Source of the DNA: Anisakis pegreffii
Taxonomy: Eukaryota; Nematoda; Chromadorea; Rhabditida; Anisakidae
Assembly: GCA_035041965.1 (NCBI GenBank)
Contig: JAPYMA010000305.1
Location: 1-64,000, forward strand
Direction of reading: 5' to 3'
Length of the DNA: 64,000 bases
Part shown: positions 52,942-64,000 of the stretch, one piece after another
Position numbering within the stretch: the first letter of the stretch is position 1
Layout of the letters: each line of letters begins with the position of its first letter
The notes under the pieces: model-generated
Told to the model about the DNA's origin: nothing
The model's database searches: none
Seen by the model: only the letters and a program-made list of their open reading frames with translations
Position numbers and translations under genes: made by a program

Positions 52942-55900
52942 TCAATCATAAAATCCCTGAAGATTTAATATGAGGATGGCGGATTCAATTCCGTATTGTA
53001 ACTTTGTGAAACCAATTTTGATCGTTTCAAGCCAATGCTTAGCGTTCTGCATATCGCCATTCAACAGAGCATTCCTCCATCGCAGTGCCGGATCCATAAT
53101 TCCAGCGAACATAATGCCACCATAATCATTGTGTTCGCTGCTCGTGAATATCAAATGTCGGTACTGAGAACGTTCTGCGAATATTCCTTGCTCTAAGATG
53201 AAAGCGCGCTCCAAATTTTGCAAACGGTTATTCAACATTTCCACTTGACGTACAGTGATTGATTCATGTCCTTTATTCACAGCCTATAAAAATGTCATCA
53301 TTTGAATCCACTCAGAAATTTTTTCGTTTAGATTGCCAAAAGAACAAATCAAGAGTATCAACGTTTGTATCGAAGTGCAATCCCACACTGCTTCTGAATG
53401 AGTTGTTGACCAGTTAATTAATTGTATAAATCTCTTTCGCTTTGTACGTCAAATAAAGTACAATTTAAAGCTTTCTTCATGATCAATCCACTCAGAAATT
53501 TTTTCGTTTAGATTGCCAAAAGAACAAATCAAGAGTATCAACGTTTGTATCGAAGTGCAATCCCACACTGCTTCCGAATGAGTTTTTGACCAGTTAATTA
53601 ATTGTATAAATCTGTTTCGCTTTGTACGTCAAATAAAGTACAATTTAAAGCTTTCTTCATGATCAATCCACTCAGAAATTTTTTCGTTTAGATTGCCAAA
53701 AGAACAAATCAAGAGTATCAACGTTTGTATCGAAGTGCAATCCCACACTGCTTCTGAATGAGTTTTTGACCAGTTAATTAATTGTATAAATCTGTTTCGC
53801 TTTGTACGTCAAATAAAGTACAATTTAAAGCTTTCTTCATGATCAATCCACTCAGAAATTTTTTCGTTTAGATTGCCAAAAGAACAAATCAAGAGTATCA
53901 ACGTTTGTATCGAAGTGCAATCCCACACTGCTTCCGAATGAGTTGTTGACCAGTTAATTAATTGTATAAATCTGTTTCGCTTTGTACGTCAAATAAAGTA
54001 CAATTTAAAGCTTTCTTCATGATCAATTAAATGATCCACAATACAAATAAATAAAATAATACACCTGCGCTGCAAACCTCGAATGAAACTGCAAATATAA
54101 TCGAGGCGTATTAACTTTGACGATTCTATCGCCTACATAACTGCGCACGTCATAAATTTTAAAGGAAATGATCTTTCAGGTCAACAGTTATGAGGAAAAT
54201 AAAGAGAAGATTGAAATTCACTCACATCAACGATATGCTGTAAGGTGTCAGCAGAATTCTGAAACCTTTGGACTGCATCCTTAAGATTTTTCATCATCGA
54301 CGAATAAGCACCCTTACTAAGCGCATGCTGAATGCCGATATGTTCAAGTTGTTGTGCCATTTTTGATACGCTATCATCCAACATCAAACCGTAATCGAGC
54401 ACATCGAACGGTATAACCTGTAACTGAACTGCTCTTAAAGACAAGAACACGAACTCATGCTGAACAACCACTTAGGAACAATCCTCTGTAAGGAGCGAAT
54501 ATTTCGAAGCAAATAACACTTAAAATAATTTCTTAGATATAAAATAGCAATGTTTATCAATTACGATGTAGGAGATCAACCAAACAAGAGCATATCAACT
54601 AAACAAAGGATGCGCGCTTTGTTCTGAACGAAGTTTCCCGGATATTGCGAAACAGACTGCAGTTCTATTCTTCGTGAAAACTACTCCTCGAAAGATGTTT
54701 CTGTCCACTGAAGCCAGCGTCAGCAACTTCAAAACTTCTCTCTGTGTCACAACTCAAGTTTTTTATCCCATTAGTGCGAAATTCAGATCAGTCTGATTTG
54801 TGCATGGAGAACTAATGAAATGTCGTTTCATTGCGCAATCGCAGTGGACCCGCATTGCTAGCATTGAAAATTTACCAAACGATCAGGTGAAATCACATGA
54901 TTCAAATGAAGCTCACTAGATCGATTCATTTACAAGTGACTGTCACTTACAATGCTATCGGCGAGATTACGTCCCAACTCAAGCCAAAGTCGTCCAACCG
55001 CAGTCATCGCTGTGAATTCTCTGTCGATCAGGTTCTCTACAGTCCACGGAATCTCATACATTGAATGATAAACCATATAAGAGTAAACTGGAGCCGATTC
55101 GAATTTGATATCCGCTATTGGTATGCCCAAATAAGAGATGAAACGCTGAAAATTGACTGAAAGTGATATTCAATTTTGAAGAACAACGAAACCGTGAGAA
55201 CTTCAACGATTTGAACGATTAACAGCAAAATCAAATATGCAGAGCAGAAGGAGCTGCTGAAGCTTTAGCATTGCATTTGGTTGATCAGAATACTTCCTCT
55301 GTTCTGCATCTACGTAACCCTTTAAAAACCCTTCATAAAGAGGAATTTGTTGTTTCTAAATGTAATCAATTAAAAGCTCTGGTGAGAAATCAAAAATGTC
55401 CAAAAAAGTTGCATAAGAAAATGAAACCTGAAAATCTGATCCAGAACCGGGAATGCTGATTCCCGGAATGGACTTATCCCCCTGAATAGGACCTTTAGAG
55501 CTGTAAAATCTCCACGAATCAAGAAGTGTCCATCGACCCGCTCCATGCTCTGAACCACTTGGACTCGATATTCTGAAGCAATTACGGAACCTCTACTTCT
55601 TCTTCATAATTATTGATGAACTGATATAGGAAAGACACAGACCAGTTGTCTAGTGGAGGCAATATTCAACATGTGGCATAAACCTAAAATGTGATAAACC
55701 GAGAATGTTTGTATACACCTACTTCGCAGCCGCATCAACAAGAGCTCGATAGAGAAGGGGAACGGCCTTAACCGAAAGGCTTGTATTACCATTGATATTA
55801 TCAACATTGATCAGAGCAACTGCTCTTTGTTGGAGGGGTTTCATCAATTCTTCCACCCATTCAGTGCTTCCTGAAACACAAGCCTTTCTCATATATACGG

Positions 55901-58900
55901 AACAATGGAAATACTGCATTGGTGAATACACATTCGCTATATTCAGCGATGAGTATGCTACTGAAAAAAATAGCTCTGCTAATCACTGATTCGCTTGGAA
56001 AAATAGCTTTCCGCTAAAAATGATTCGCTATCGTTATTATCATCGAAAATGTAGCGAGAATTTTCCGCCGACCGGAAAAAGCAGCGAAAATTTTTCGCTG
56101 CTAAAATGTTACTCAACAAAAGTATTCCGCTAATCGCTAATTTGGAGTCTTCCCTCAAAACTTGCAATTATTTCACTTATTTGTATGGCCTCATCAACTT
56201 TATTTCGTTTCCTTCCTAACACGTACTCATTCCTAGTGATATAAAGCAGTGAAATTAGGAACTGAAAAATTTACCGATCAAACCAAATTCTTCTGCATCC
56301 CACTGACAAAACATTATGGTACGTCGAGGTCGCCAGTTGGTCTCTTTCGCAACGTCCGCCAAAACTCTTGCCATTTCAAGTAAGGTTGCTGTACCCGAAT
56401 TTGGATCAATCGCACCCTACAAAACGCTAAATTGCAAAAATGTTTTACGCAAAAAAATCCTCCTCACAAAAGGACATAAATACCTCGTTAATCCCCTGAG
56501 AGGTTAATTGTCGTTAATTGTCTTAATCATTTCCGGCATGGAGATATTTATCTCCATGCCGGAACCGATTAAGAAATCTCATGTAAACTATTACTGGAGA
56601 GTAATACGCCCTGATCAAAATGCACTTTCAGTCTGTCATCCTACAATAAAGAGAGCCAAATGGATGAAAACTTCATCATGACTAAAATATGTGTAACCTG
56701 GACCCATGCATCTACGTGATTACCGAACATAACGTAGCGATCTGGTTCCTCATAACCACGCATCGTTGCGATAACATTTGTAATCGTACGCCGAGTTGTT
56801 TGCGAATTTACGGTCAACCGAAAACGACTTGAGCCCAACAGACGATAACTTGCGTTCAAACCACCTTTCCAGTTGCTCCACTGCAAATTAGTCTCATTAT
56901 ACATAAGCAGGGACACTCATCATAATCGATCATTTTTCACAAATTTATCAAAGCAACGATCATTTCACAAACTCACCGGAACCAGTGGTCCATCCAAATT
57001 GCGCATTATTTTGACTGCATCTCTGTAGCCAACTGGCATCACTGGAACATTCGGCATAATATGCCTTTTGCGTAGATCATCTTCTCGTTCTGTTCGATAC
57101 ACATATTGTTTTGATGGAATAAACGGTGTTTCTGGATCACCGTCTGTCTTCAACAGTGTCCCTCTTTGTGCACCGGATGGAGGTAACCAGGTACTGTCTG
57201 GAAATGTCTGAAACATGCATCGCAATTGCAAAACATTCGAGATTTTGCGAACAACGCATAAAATGCGAAGATCCGGTAAGAGGGAAAGTAATGTGTACGA
57301 CACTCCCCTTAATGAGTATCGCGCATATACTGAAATTGCTGCAACCGACCTTATTGGCGTTATTATCTTTCGCGTAGTCGAATGGATCACTATAAATGAT
57401 CACTCCAACGGCACCACGATCCTCCGCCATTTGTACCTTATCACCGCGAAAAACAGCGCCATAACGACATAGTACAATTTTCCCTTCCAAACTCACACCA
57501 ACCTGAGAGCATTCATTCATTTGACCGTTTGCAATTTAAATGGACCAAAGGAACACCAAAATTAATTTATCTCACGGATGACGAGACTCAAACACATGAC
57601 GAGCTTGTTCTTCGTTGGAAACACCATTGTAGGTTTTAAGCGAAAAAAATGGTCAAGCAGGCATCAAATGAAAAAAATTTCAACACATTAAGATGGCACG
57701 ATAACAGCAGAACATATCAATACGGAATTCATGAAGCACAAATGATTTCAAAACAGTTTAACATCGTAAAAAGTTCAACTGCTTACTCTGTCTAATTGAG
57801 CGTAATCATCAAACGTTCCGTAATTGGCATAAACAATGGATCCTTCGGCCGTTCCATTTTTTGAGTATGCTGTCCAATAAACGAGACTTCGAGGATCTTG
57901 TTGCTAAACATTAGACAATTAGCCGATACTCATGATTTACAGAGGGATGTTTGCGAATGAACTGTATGTTAAGGTTCTTGCCCGATTGGGTTGTTCAGTT
58001 TATACGGGCACTTGTGTAAATTGTACAACATATTATGACTAAACAAATAAGCGTAAATTCATAGATAACACGCTTCAATAAACAGAAAATAAAAGGTCAT
58101 CGATTGAAACGTGGATGAAACAAAACGTCTGATCGGTAATAGGGGTAGCGGTAGTTGGCAGGTGGGTAAGTGAGAGGAGTTGATCTAGCTTTTCGTATAC
58201 CGGTAAAGATCTAATCGAACTATTCGACCGCGCAATTCACGCTTGAAACTGGCGATGAGCTAAAAAAAACAGAGCTTGTCTTCGCAAGCTAATTGCAAAT
58301 TCGAAAATTGCACTCCGTTCTGAATTCAGTGTTTTAATCACCTGACGCTGAGCTTCCTCCGGACCGAGTCTTTCACCTAACCCATTGCTCAGTTCAATCC
58401 AATCCCCATTCAAGTCCATAAAATCAATCCGATTCGGTTGCTCATAAATCGGATAACTGAGAAGAACTTTGTAGTCATAAGTTTTCACTTCATATCCATA
58501 ACCTCGATACTGAAATTTTTTACGACTTCAATTGGTATAAATTAGTAGATTTATCACCAAAGGAAGATTTATCATTTATAGCAGATTTCTCATCAGATTT
58601 ATCAACGGAACACTTTCAAATTCAAAACAAAATACTACGACATTAATCGCAGTATTAAAACTGGAGAGCTTGAACGGTCGATTCAACGATCTCTGGAAGA
58701 GGATTATGTGAAGAATGAATAACATATGGGATGGATATATTAGATAATCCTCGATTGCAAAAGATCAACAACCTGCTCAGCAACTCGTCGCATAATTTCG
58801 GCATTCTCAGATGTTCCAGCAACATGCACTTTGTCCGACAACCATCGAAGAGTGTCTCTTATATTCAAAGGACGAAACGATGAGATAAATCGACTGCTTA

Positions 58901-61689
58901 TATTCTCTTGCTTAAAATGTGCCATAAAGCAATTACTGATTGGCGTGCAAGTGTGAGCATAATTATCTCATTCACTTTCGTCTTTGTAAACTGTTTATTT
59001 CAAATTAAACAGCATAAATTTTAGAAGCAAAAGACAATTAAACTATCAGTTGTAAAACAGATGTTCAGCAACAACATGTTCAGCGACTACTTTAGTTACT
59101 CGGAAATAATTTCGAAGTGCTTAAATTTGTATCGCATCAATGTTGCCTCAACAGTGATCACTATTTTACATTGCGTCTTAAAACTGATTTAGGTCACACA
59201 TCAGCATGTGTGGACGCAGAAGGTTCGTAAAAATGAATCGTGCCAACAGCTCTAATTCAACAACTCCAACTGTTTTGAAGCACATTCCGTTTCTTCTTCA
59301 GTAGCGCTGACTTTTTGATAGATTGCAGACTCACGCTCACTGATGAGACAGATTAAAACTTTGCTCGTATTAATGGTTTACTGCAATCGAACTTTCGATT
59401 TTGACACATTCATGTAAGCAAAGGGATGCACTCTGACAGCATGAAAAAACAGTGATTTCGAAAATGAGAAATGGAATTTAACAACTCACATCAAGTTTAT
59501 TCTGCCAAACAGTTTGTGAGTATGGTTGACGGTGATTTGTAGAGGGAATGATATTGAGTGTTACATTTGTGCCATTTGTTTCCGACTTCTGAGCACTTTT
59601 CATGCTAAGAACGATGACAGTGATCAAGAGAACAATGACGGTTAACGATAATAGTAGAACTGTTGAGATCAATACTGGTAGAAGACAACCGGTTGAGATT
59701 CTAGATTCATTCTCTTTGAGTTTGTTTTTGGCTCGATGGCACGCTATTTTGTTCTCTTCCAGCAACAAGTACGCAACACCTGTTGAGCCGTAGTCCGATC
59801 TTTTTAGCAAATGCCATCTGGGATCGTCTGTGTCGTCATCAAGCTGCTTTGGATCACCAGTCCATCCTTAAAATATTACGATAGCACAGCTGGAGAGCTT
59901 TCAGTTCCAACGATATATCACATTATCAATGTTTACGCTCATAAAACTTGCTTGACGAATGTACGATCTCATTCAAATTCAACGCGTTGATTTGGTTACT
60001 TTTTTCGGATATCATAATGAACGAGATGACGCGAACTTTCTCATAAATATGAAAGATAATTAGTTGAAGACGTTCCATCTGAACGATCACTGAATAAAAA
60101 GTGTTCACTATATATCTTACCGCAATATTGCGCTTGGATTACTCATGCAGTTAAAAAATGTTTGTTTTTATAACGCACGCAATTTACCATGTGCATTATC
60201 TTAGTCATCATCAAACGCTTTATTGTGCATATGCAGTCAATGTTTATTTTTTCGGAATAGACGAGTACAGAGTAAGAAAAAATACGAATGACGAAAAAAA
60301 TGATGAATGTGCTAACATGTGTTCATTTGAATTTTGAATCAAGTATGTACAGTCATCTAAAAATGGTAAAACATATGTGCGTTCACTTGAAAGTATTCCT
60401 TAGAATATGTTTATTGGTAACAATTTTGCAGATTCAATAGTGAATGGTAAATAATGATGGATAATTGATGCTGCATTGATGAGAGCCCACAAACTAGGTT
60501 TCTATAGTCTTCAATTGATTGATAACGCTTGTAGTCGACGAACACACGAGAGGCGATGTTTTGGAAGGATTTCACATGGTAAGAAATTCACATATCTTGA
60601 CAACTCCCAAAACAGCACTTTTAGACAGTGAAATGACAGTGATCACTTCCTTATAAAACAGCTCACTGGCACCTTTAGAATGTGAACGCATTCATTCAGT
60701 TCGAGGAGATTTTGAATTCTTGGAATTGGTATTTGCAAGTAGATCGCTTTGCTCTACATTTCAGCAGTAAAAGAATTTCAAAGCTGCGTTGAGGTGCTCT
60801 AAGAGATGAACAATGATCTACGGTACACTGAGGGATATATCGCTTATCATAAGGATCAAACGATTTTCACTATTCCTCTTTAGTTGTAAGAGCGTCAATA
60901 GGACGGCGCAAAGAAACATGCATTATGAATGCAACATTCGAATACTGTTGTTGTCAGTGGAACGCAAACGTAATGCTTTCTTGGCTTTATCAGAAGCTGA
61001 CTGAACACTGCAAAACTCAGTGATTACCTTTCGATTGCAGTGTAGCGATTGCATTGGAGAAATTGCAGTTGGAGACAGATCGAGATGGACTTTCATCGTT
61101 TGAAGATGACGTATTGCAAATGGAAGTTGATGAGGTTGCTTCATCATCATAAACGTTCCCTCGACGACATGTCGAGTGTGCGTTCTCGCCGGATGTAATG
61201 AATTGTTCAACTGATGTATCGCTACGTGCCATATCATTTTCACAAGTTATCGTACGAAACATGCTCGTAATTGCAACTACAAGCACCAGTTGTCGTTTTT
61301 TTGCAGATGGTGCAGAAGAAAAGTTGAAAATTTACAAACGATTTGAAATAGCAGTAAAATGGCAGAAAATCTGGCAGTAGTAATCAAATGATCAGTTTCG
61401 AAATATTGATAGACAGCTGAAGATTTGAGGACGAATGATTATTATGTCAAATAGAACAGAAAAAATGAAACATTCACAGAATGTTGGAATATTCCGAATA
61501 TGAGAATTAAATTGCAAACACCGTCACGAAACGATGAGTTGCCTTGAGGTGAGTGAAACCGCGAATGTATGCTGAGGCGATGAACGAATTTTCGGCTCGA
61601 TCGCTACGCCTTTCCTGCCCTCTCTGCCCTTTTGTCGATCCCTTACGGTAGGCGTGGCAAGTAATGGGATCAGATTCAACACAGACCAT
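52942..61689 (-). CDS. gcp-2 family: Glutamate carboxypeptidase II family metallopeptidase (M28B, type II membrane)
   Basis: Zinc exopeptidase anchored with its catalytic part outside the cell. Exons: 61689-61560, 61276-61028, 59866-59490, 58910-58773, 58509-58342, 57903-57787, 57502-57350, 57207-56977, 56880-56698, 56416-56275, 55870-55723, 55572-55428, 55145-54951, 54417-54226, 53283-52942. All phases agree, giving 969 residues (human 750). A cytoplasmic tail of about 185 residues precedes the membrane helix (about 187-215); then come protease-associated, peptidase and dimerisation domains. Zinc and catalytic residues are present: His576 (GNHVDAW), Asp586, Glu624/Glu625 (WDAEEFGL), Asp653, His754 (YHSMYE). 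Human Arg210, Arg534, Arg536 and Lys699 appear replaced, so glutamate-tail specificity is doubtful. A CAG acceptor abuts the ATG at 61689. The first two exons rest on phase alone; a shorter start at the Met near 61258 is possible. Confidence 0.93.
53308..54027. repeat. Four tandem copies of a 180 bp unit in an intron
   Basis: Units start near 53308, 53488, 53668 and 53848 and differ by only a few bases (for example CTTCTGAATG versus CTTCCGAATG, GTTGTTGACC versus GTTTTTGACC). They fill most of the 942 bp intron between the last two carboxypeptidase exons. The near identity indicates recent expansion or ongoing homogenisation. Confidence 0.97.
55935..56135. mobile_element. AGCGAAAA/TTCGCT-rich insertion in an intron
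   Basis: A run of inverted TCGCTAAT and AGCGAAAA motifs with internal palindromes lies in the intron between carboxypeptidase exons at 56275 and 55870. Its composition resembles hAT-derived non-autonomous elements such as the one at 26200, but ends and target duplication could not be defined. Confidence 0.35.
56522..56573. repeat. Hairpin with 25 bp arms and 2 bp loop
   Basis: Arms 56522-56546 and 56549-56573 are reverse complements; the inner 16 bp are perfect (TTCCGGCATGGAGATA) around a TT loop. It sits in the intron between carboxypeptidase exons ending at 56698 and starting at 56416. Such a tight palindrome would form a cruciform or a strong RNA stem. Confidence 0.9.
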
Positions 61690-64000
61690 CTGAACCGAGT
61701 AGGCACCGCCTTTATGAAATCACTGCTGCAGGTGCCCAGTTGAGGATAATTCTGGTGTTCTTGGTGGTAATGATCACCAGAGAAAACGATTTTTATGAGT
61801 GACACTTGTTGTTGTGTATTCAAGAGATTATGCAATGGATCATTCACATTACACCTCAATATCACTTCATCTTCATATCGCTTGACTTTTTATACAACTG
61901 CTGTCGACCAAATAGCTGAATTAATTCAGTGCAAACACAGTTCTGAAAATCTGAAAAAACATTTGAAATTATTTCTGCAGATATTCTTTCGTTAACCAAT
62001 TTATTAGACAACGTTACAGCGCCAAAAAGAAAAGAGAATACTATTCACTGCACACAAACTGTAATGTTTTAAAAATGCCCGCATTGTGTCCTCTTCAATT
62101 ACTTTCTAGCTAGACTTCTATCAGGTTAATACAGCGCAAAGTTTAAATTACCTTTTCAAGGAGCTCATTTGGTGAGAAACGTCCATATGCAATCGCATAA
62201 TCGAACAAAGAAGTGATAATGAACGGAAATTCAGAGATTGTAACGGAATAGATATGGATGGACAAGAATTGTGTAAAATTTCTGTGTTTGTAAATAACAC
62301 GACAACTGGTCAGTGCTTTACTGTGGGTGATGTTGTTGGGTTATGAACGAAAATATAGCTGACTTTAAGCGAGAGGGAGGAAGAATATGTTCAAGCGAGC
62401 TGCTGCGAGAATATCTAATTTGTTTATGCATCATCAGAATGGCAAACGCAAAGGGTGCTTTGATAATGTAGCATCAAAGCCAGGAAAACGTTCGCAGATG
62501 CAATTTGTTGTATAACAATGAAACTTCGCCTTCAGAAATATTGTTTGCATGCTTTATGCGTCGACAAAAACTAAAAATATTACAACTACGTGACAGCATC
62601 TAGTAGGATTAGCAACAATGTTGTAGTATTGTATCTATTTGGTAGTATTTTCTTTTAACTGAGCATTTTTTTGCGCTAATCAAATGACGCTACGAAATAA
62701 TGTTTGATAAGAAAGCTAGAATGGTCTTTAGATGTTCTGAAAGACCTCTTTCCCGTGTTACGTCTGTTTTGGTCATGTATCAAGCCATATGTAGTCAAAT
62801 TTCGCATACAACAGCAATACAACAGTTACAATCATTTTGACTTTCCACCGAAGAGCAAAACATTTGTTATGCTAATCAATTTTTTCTTGCTGAAGGCATT
62901 GAAACTTCATCGTCGAAAATGATTACTGCCCATAAAGGAATGTACTTTCAAATCGTAAACGCTAACTATGTGAACAAAAATTTGGATGGCGATGCGTTTG
63001 AAGTGCAGCTGCTTCGTGATAGAAAGATTGACTTTTTTAAGATGGAAGTAGAACTATACCAATAAAAATTGATTTCTTAATCTAACAATCCTGAATTATA
63101 TCAGGCAGCAACCGAGACGATGGAAACACAATTTAAAAGTGTAAACGAGATCAATACCGTGACCGAATAAAAAACGTGGACAAATCTGATAAGCTGACGA
63201 TGGTGCGATAGGATATTATAGTACGCGCACAAGGCGATACATCATAATACACGTTTAACCGTAATAAGAGCTATTCAACTTCAAGCGTTTCCCGAATCAC
63301 TTCATTGTATGCAGCAATGAAAAGAAGAATTGAACCAGATCGCTTATATGAGCGCATCCAGCTCATCGCCATTAAAAGTCTTCACATATCACTAACTATA
63401 ATGGTGACATTGTAACTCAATCGTTTGCATAACATAAAAAGAGTGCATCTATCCTTTGCGTAAATCGCACTCATAAGAATATATCAAAATGACAATGTAC
63501 AATAACGTTGACATCCTAATATGAATGGCAATAAAACAACATCGAATGAGAACGATAAAAATACATCAATCGGAAAATTACTAGACAATGAAACGGCTTC
63601 GTAAAATTTATCGCGTTTCACTGATTCACTTTCATCACCAATGAAGTGTCAAAAACGATCACAGTAAATTCGATATTGTTTGGATTTAAAAAAGCTCATG
63701 ATTCAGAGTAATGTTACCTACTCTGTCGATACCATTTTGTCTAACTATCTACTCCGTCGATACCAGTGATACCCCTGTTCCAATTGAACTGTTGTGCTCC
63801 TGTTCAATTTTTGTTGTGTTCCAGCAAAACAGAACAGAAAGGGGATTTGCAGAGTGGAAACAAAATAAAACAAAACTGCTTCATGCATGAAAGTATAAAA
63901 CAAAATAGAAAGAAATCCTTCTAATGTTAGAACATTCCGCCAGAAATGTGGAATAGAGAAAGCACCAGCCGATGGCAAGTCCTTCACAATGCATCCTCAT
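61690..64000. other. Upstream flank of the carboxypeptidase gene
   Basis: Presumed promoter region. A minus frame (61524-61865, 113 residues) overlaps the first carboxypeptidase exon in another frame and is probably a shadow. A 48-codon plus frame begins near 62919 (MITAHKGMYFQIVNANYV...), looks protein-like but has no acceptor-donor partners. The minus frame at 63745-63987 is hydrophobic and alone. I call no gene here. Confidence 0.4.

Noticed and set aside
57126..57520. Several overlapping plus and minus frames of 80-140 residues
   Set aside because: They are other-frame readings over carboxypeptidase exons 57207-56977 and 57502-57350.
1..64000. CRISPR arrays, prokaryotic operons, rRNA genes or viral genes
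   Set aside because: None seen; the split genes and splice signals show this is a eukaryotic chromosome.

Overview
The window is nuclear DNA from a eukaryote, most likely a nematode. Genes are split into many small exons. In at least five genes a splice acceptor ends 0 to about 9 bases (one gene 42) before the start codon, as expected for spliced-leader trans-splicing. The gene families (coatomer epsilon, an Ig-EGF membrane protein of the IGEG type, glutamate carboxypeptidase II, a cysteine-rich ET-module-like secreted protein) fit a nematode. The low GC, long introns (one of 10.5 kb) and many foldback repeats point loosely to a parasitic clade III species; that last step is inference. I saw no bacterial, organellar or viral genes.

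Layout. (1) 359-14741, plus: a gene for a single C2H2 zinc finger plus coiled coil, with a 10.5 kb first intron holding a foldback element. (2) 18644-21354, minus: a complete 7-exon coatomer epsilon subunit gene. (3) About 21.6-26.4 kb: repeat-rich DNA with a composite tandem array, two inverted repeats and a hAT-like end. (4) 27397-35013, minus: a 19-exon gene, reconstructed here by matching splice phases, for a secreted protein of about 1,015 residues with about 50 cysteines. I do not recognise its family. (5) 35651-40450, plus, head to head with it: a 7-exon Ig-EGF-transmembrane protein, neuregulin-like in architecture. (6) 40.5-49 kb: mostly non-coding, with a 1,096 bp hAT-type non-autonomous transposon (43466-44561) flanked by a perfect 8 bp target duplication. 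(7) 49007-49865, plus: a two-exon candidate secreted peptide precursor. (8) 52942-61689, minus: a complete 15-exon type II membrane metallopeptidase of the glutamate carboxypeptidase II family, with an unusually long cytoplasmic tail and a 4 x 180 bp tandem repeat in its last intron. (9) 61.7-64 kb: its upstream flank, where I see nothing firm.

The genes do not form a pathway; this is an ordinary stretch of animal chromosome. The parts most likely to be new are the large cysteine-rich secreted protein, the small peptide precursor, and the carboxypeptidase that keeps its zinc site but seems to lack the glutamate-binding residues of the human enzyme. All exon models were built by eye from reading frame, splice-site dinucleotides, phase agreement and remembered family sequences; none has transcript support.
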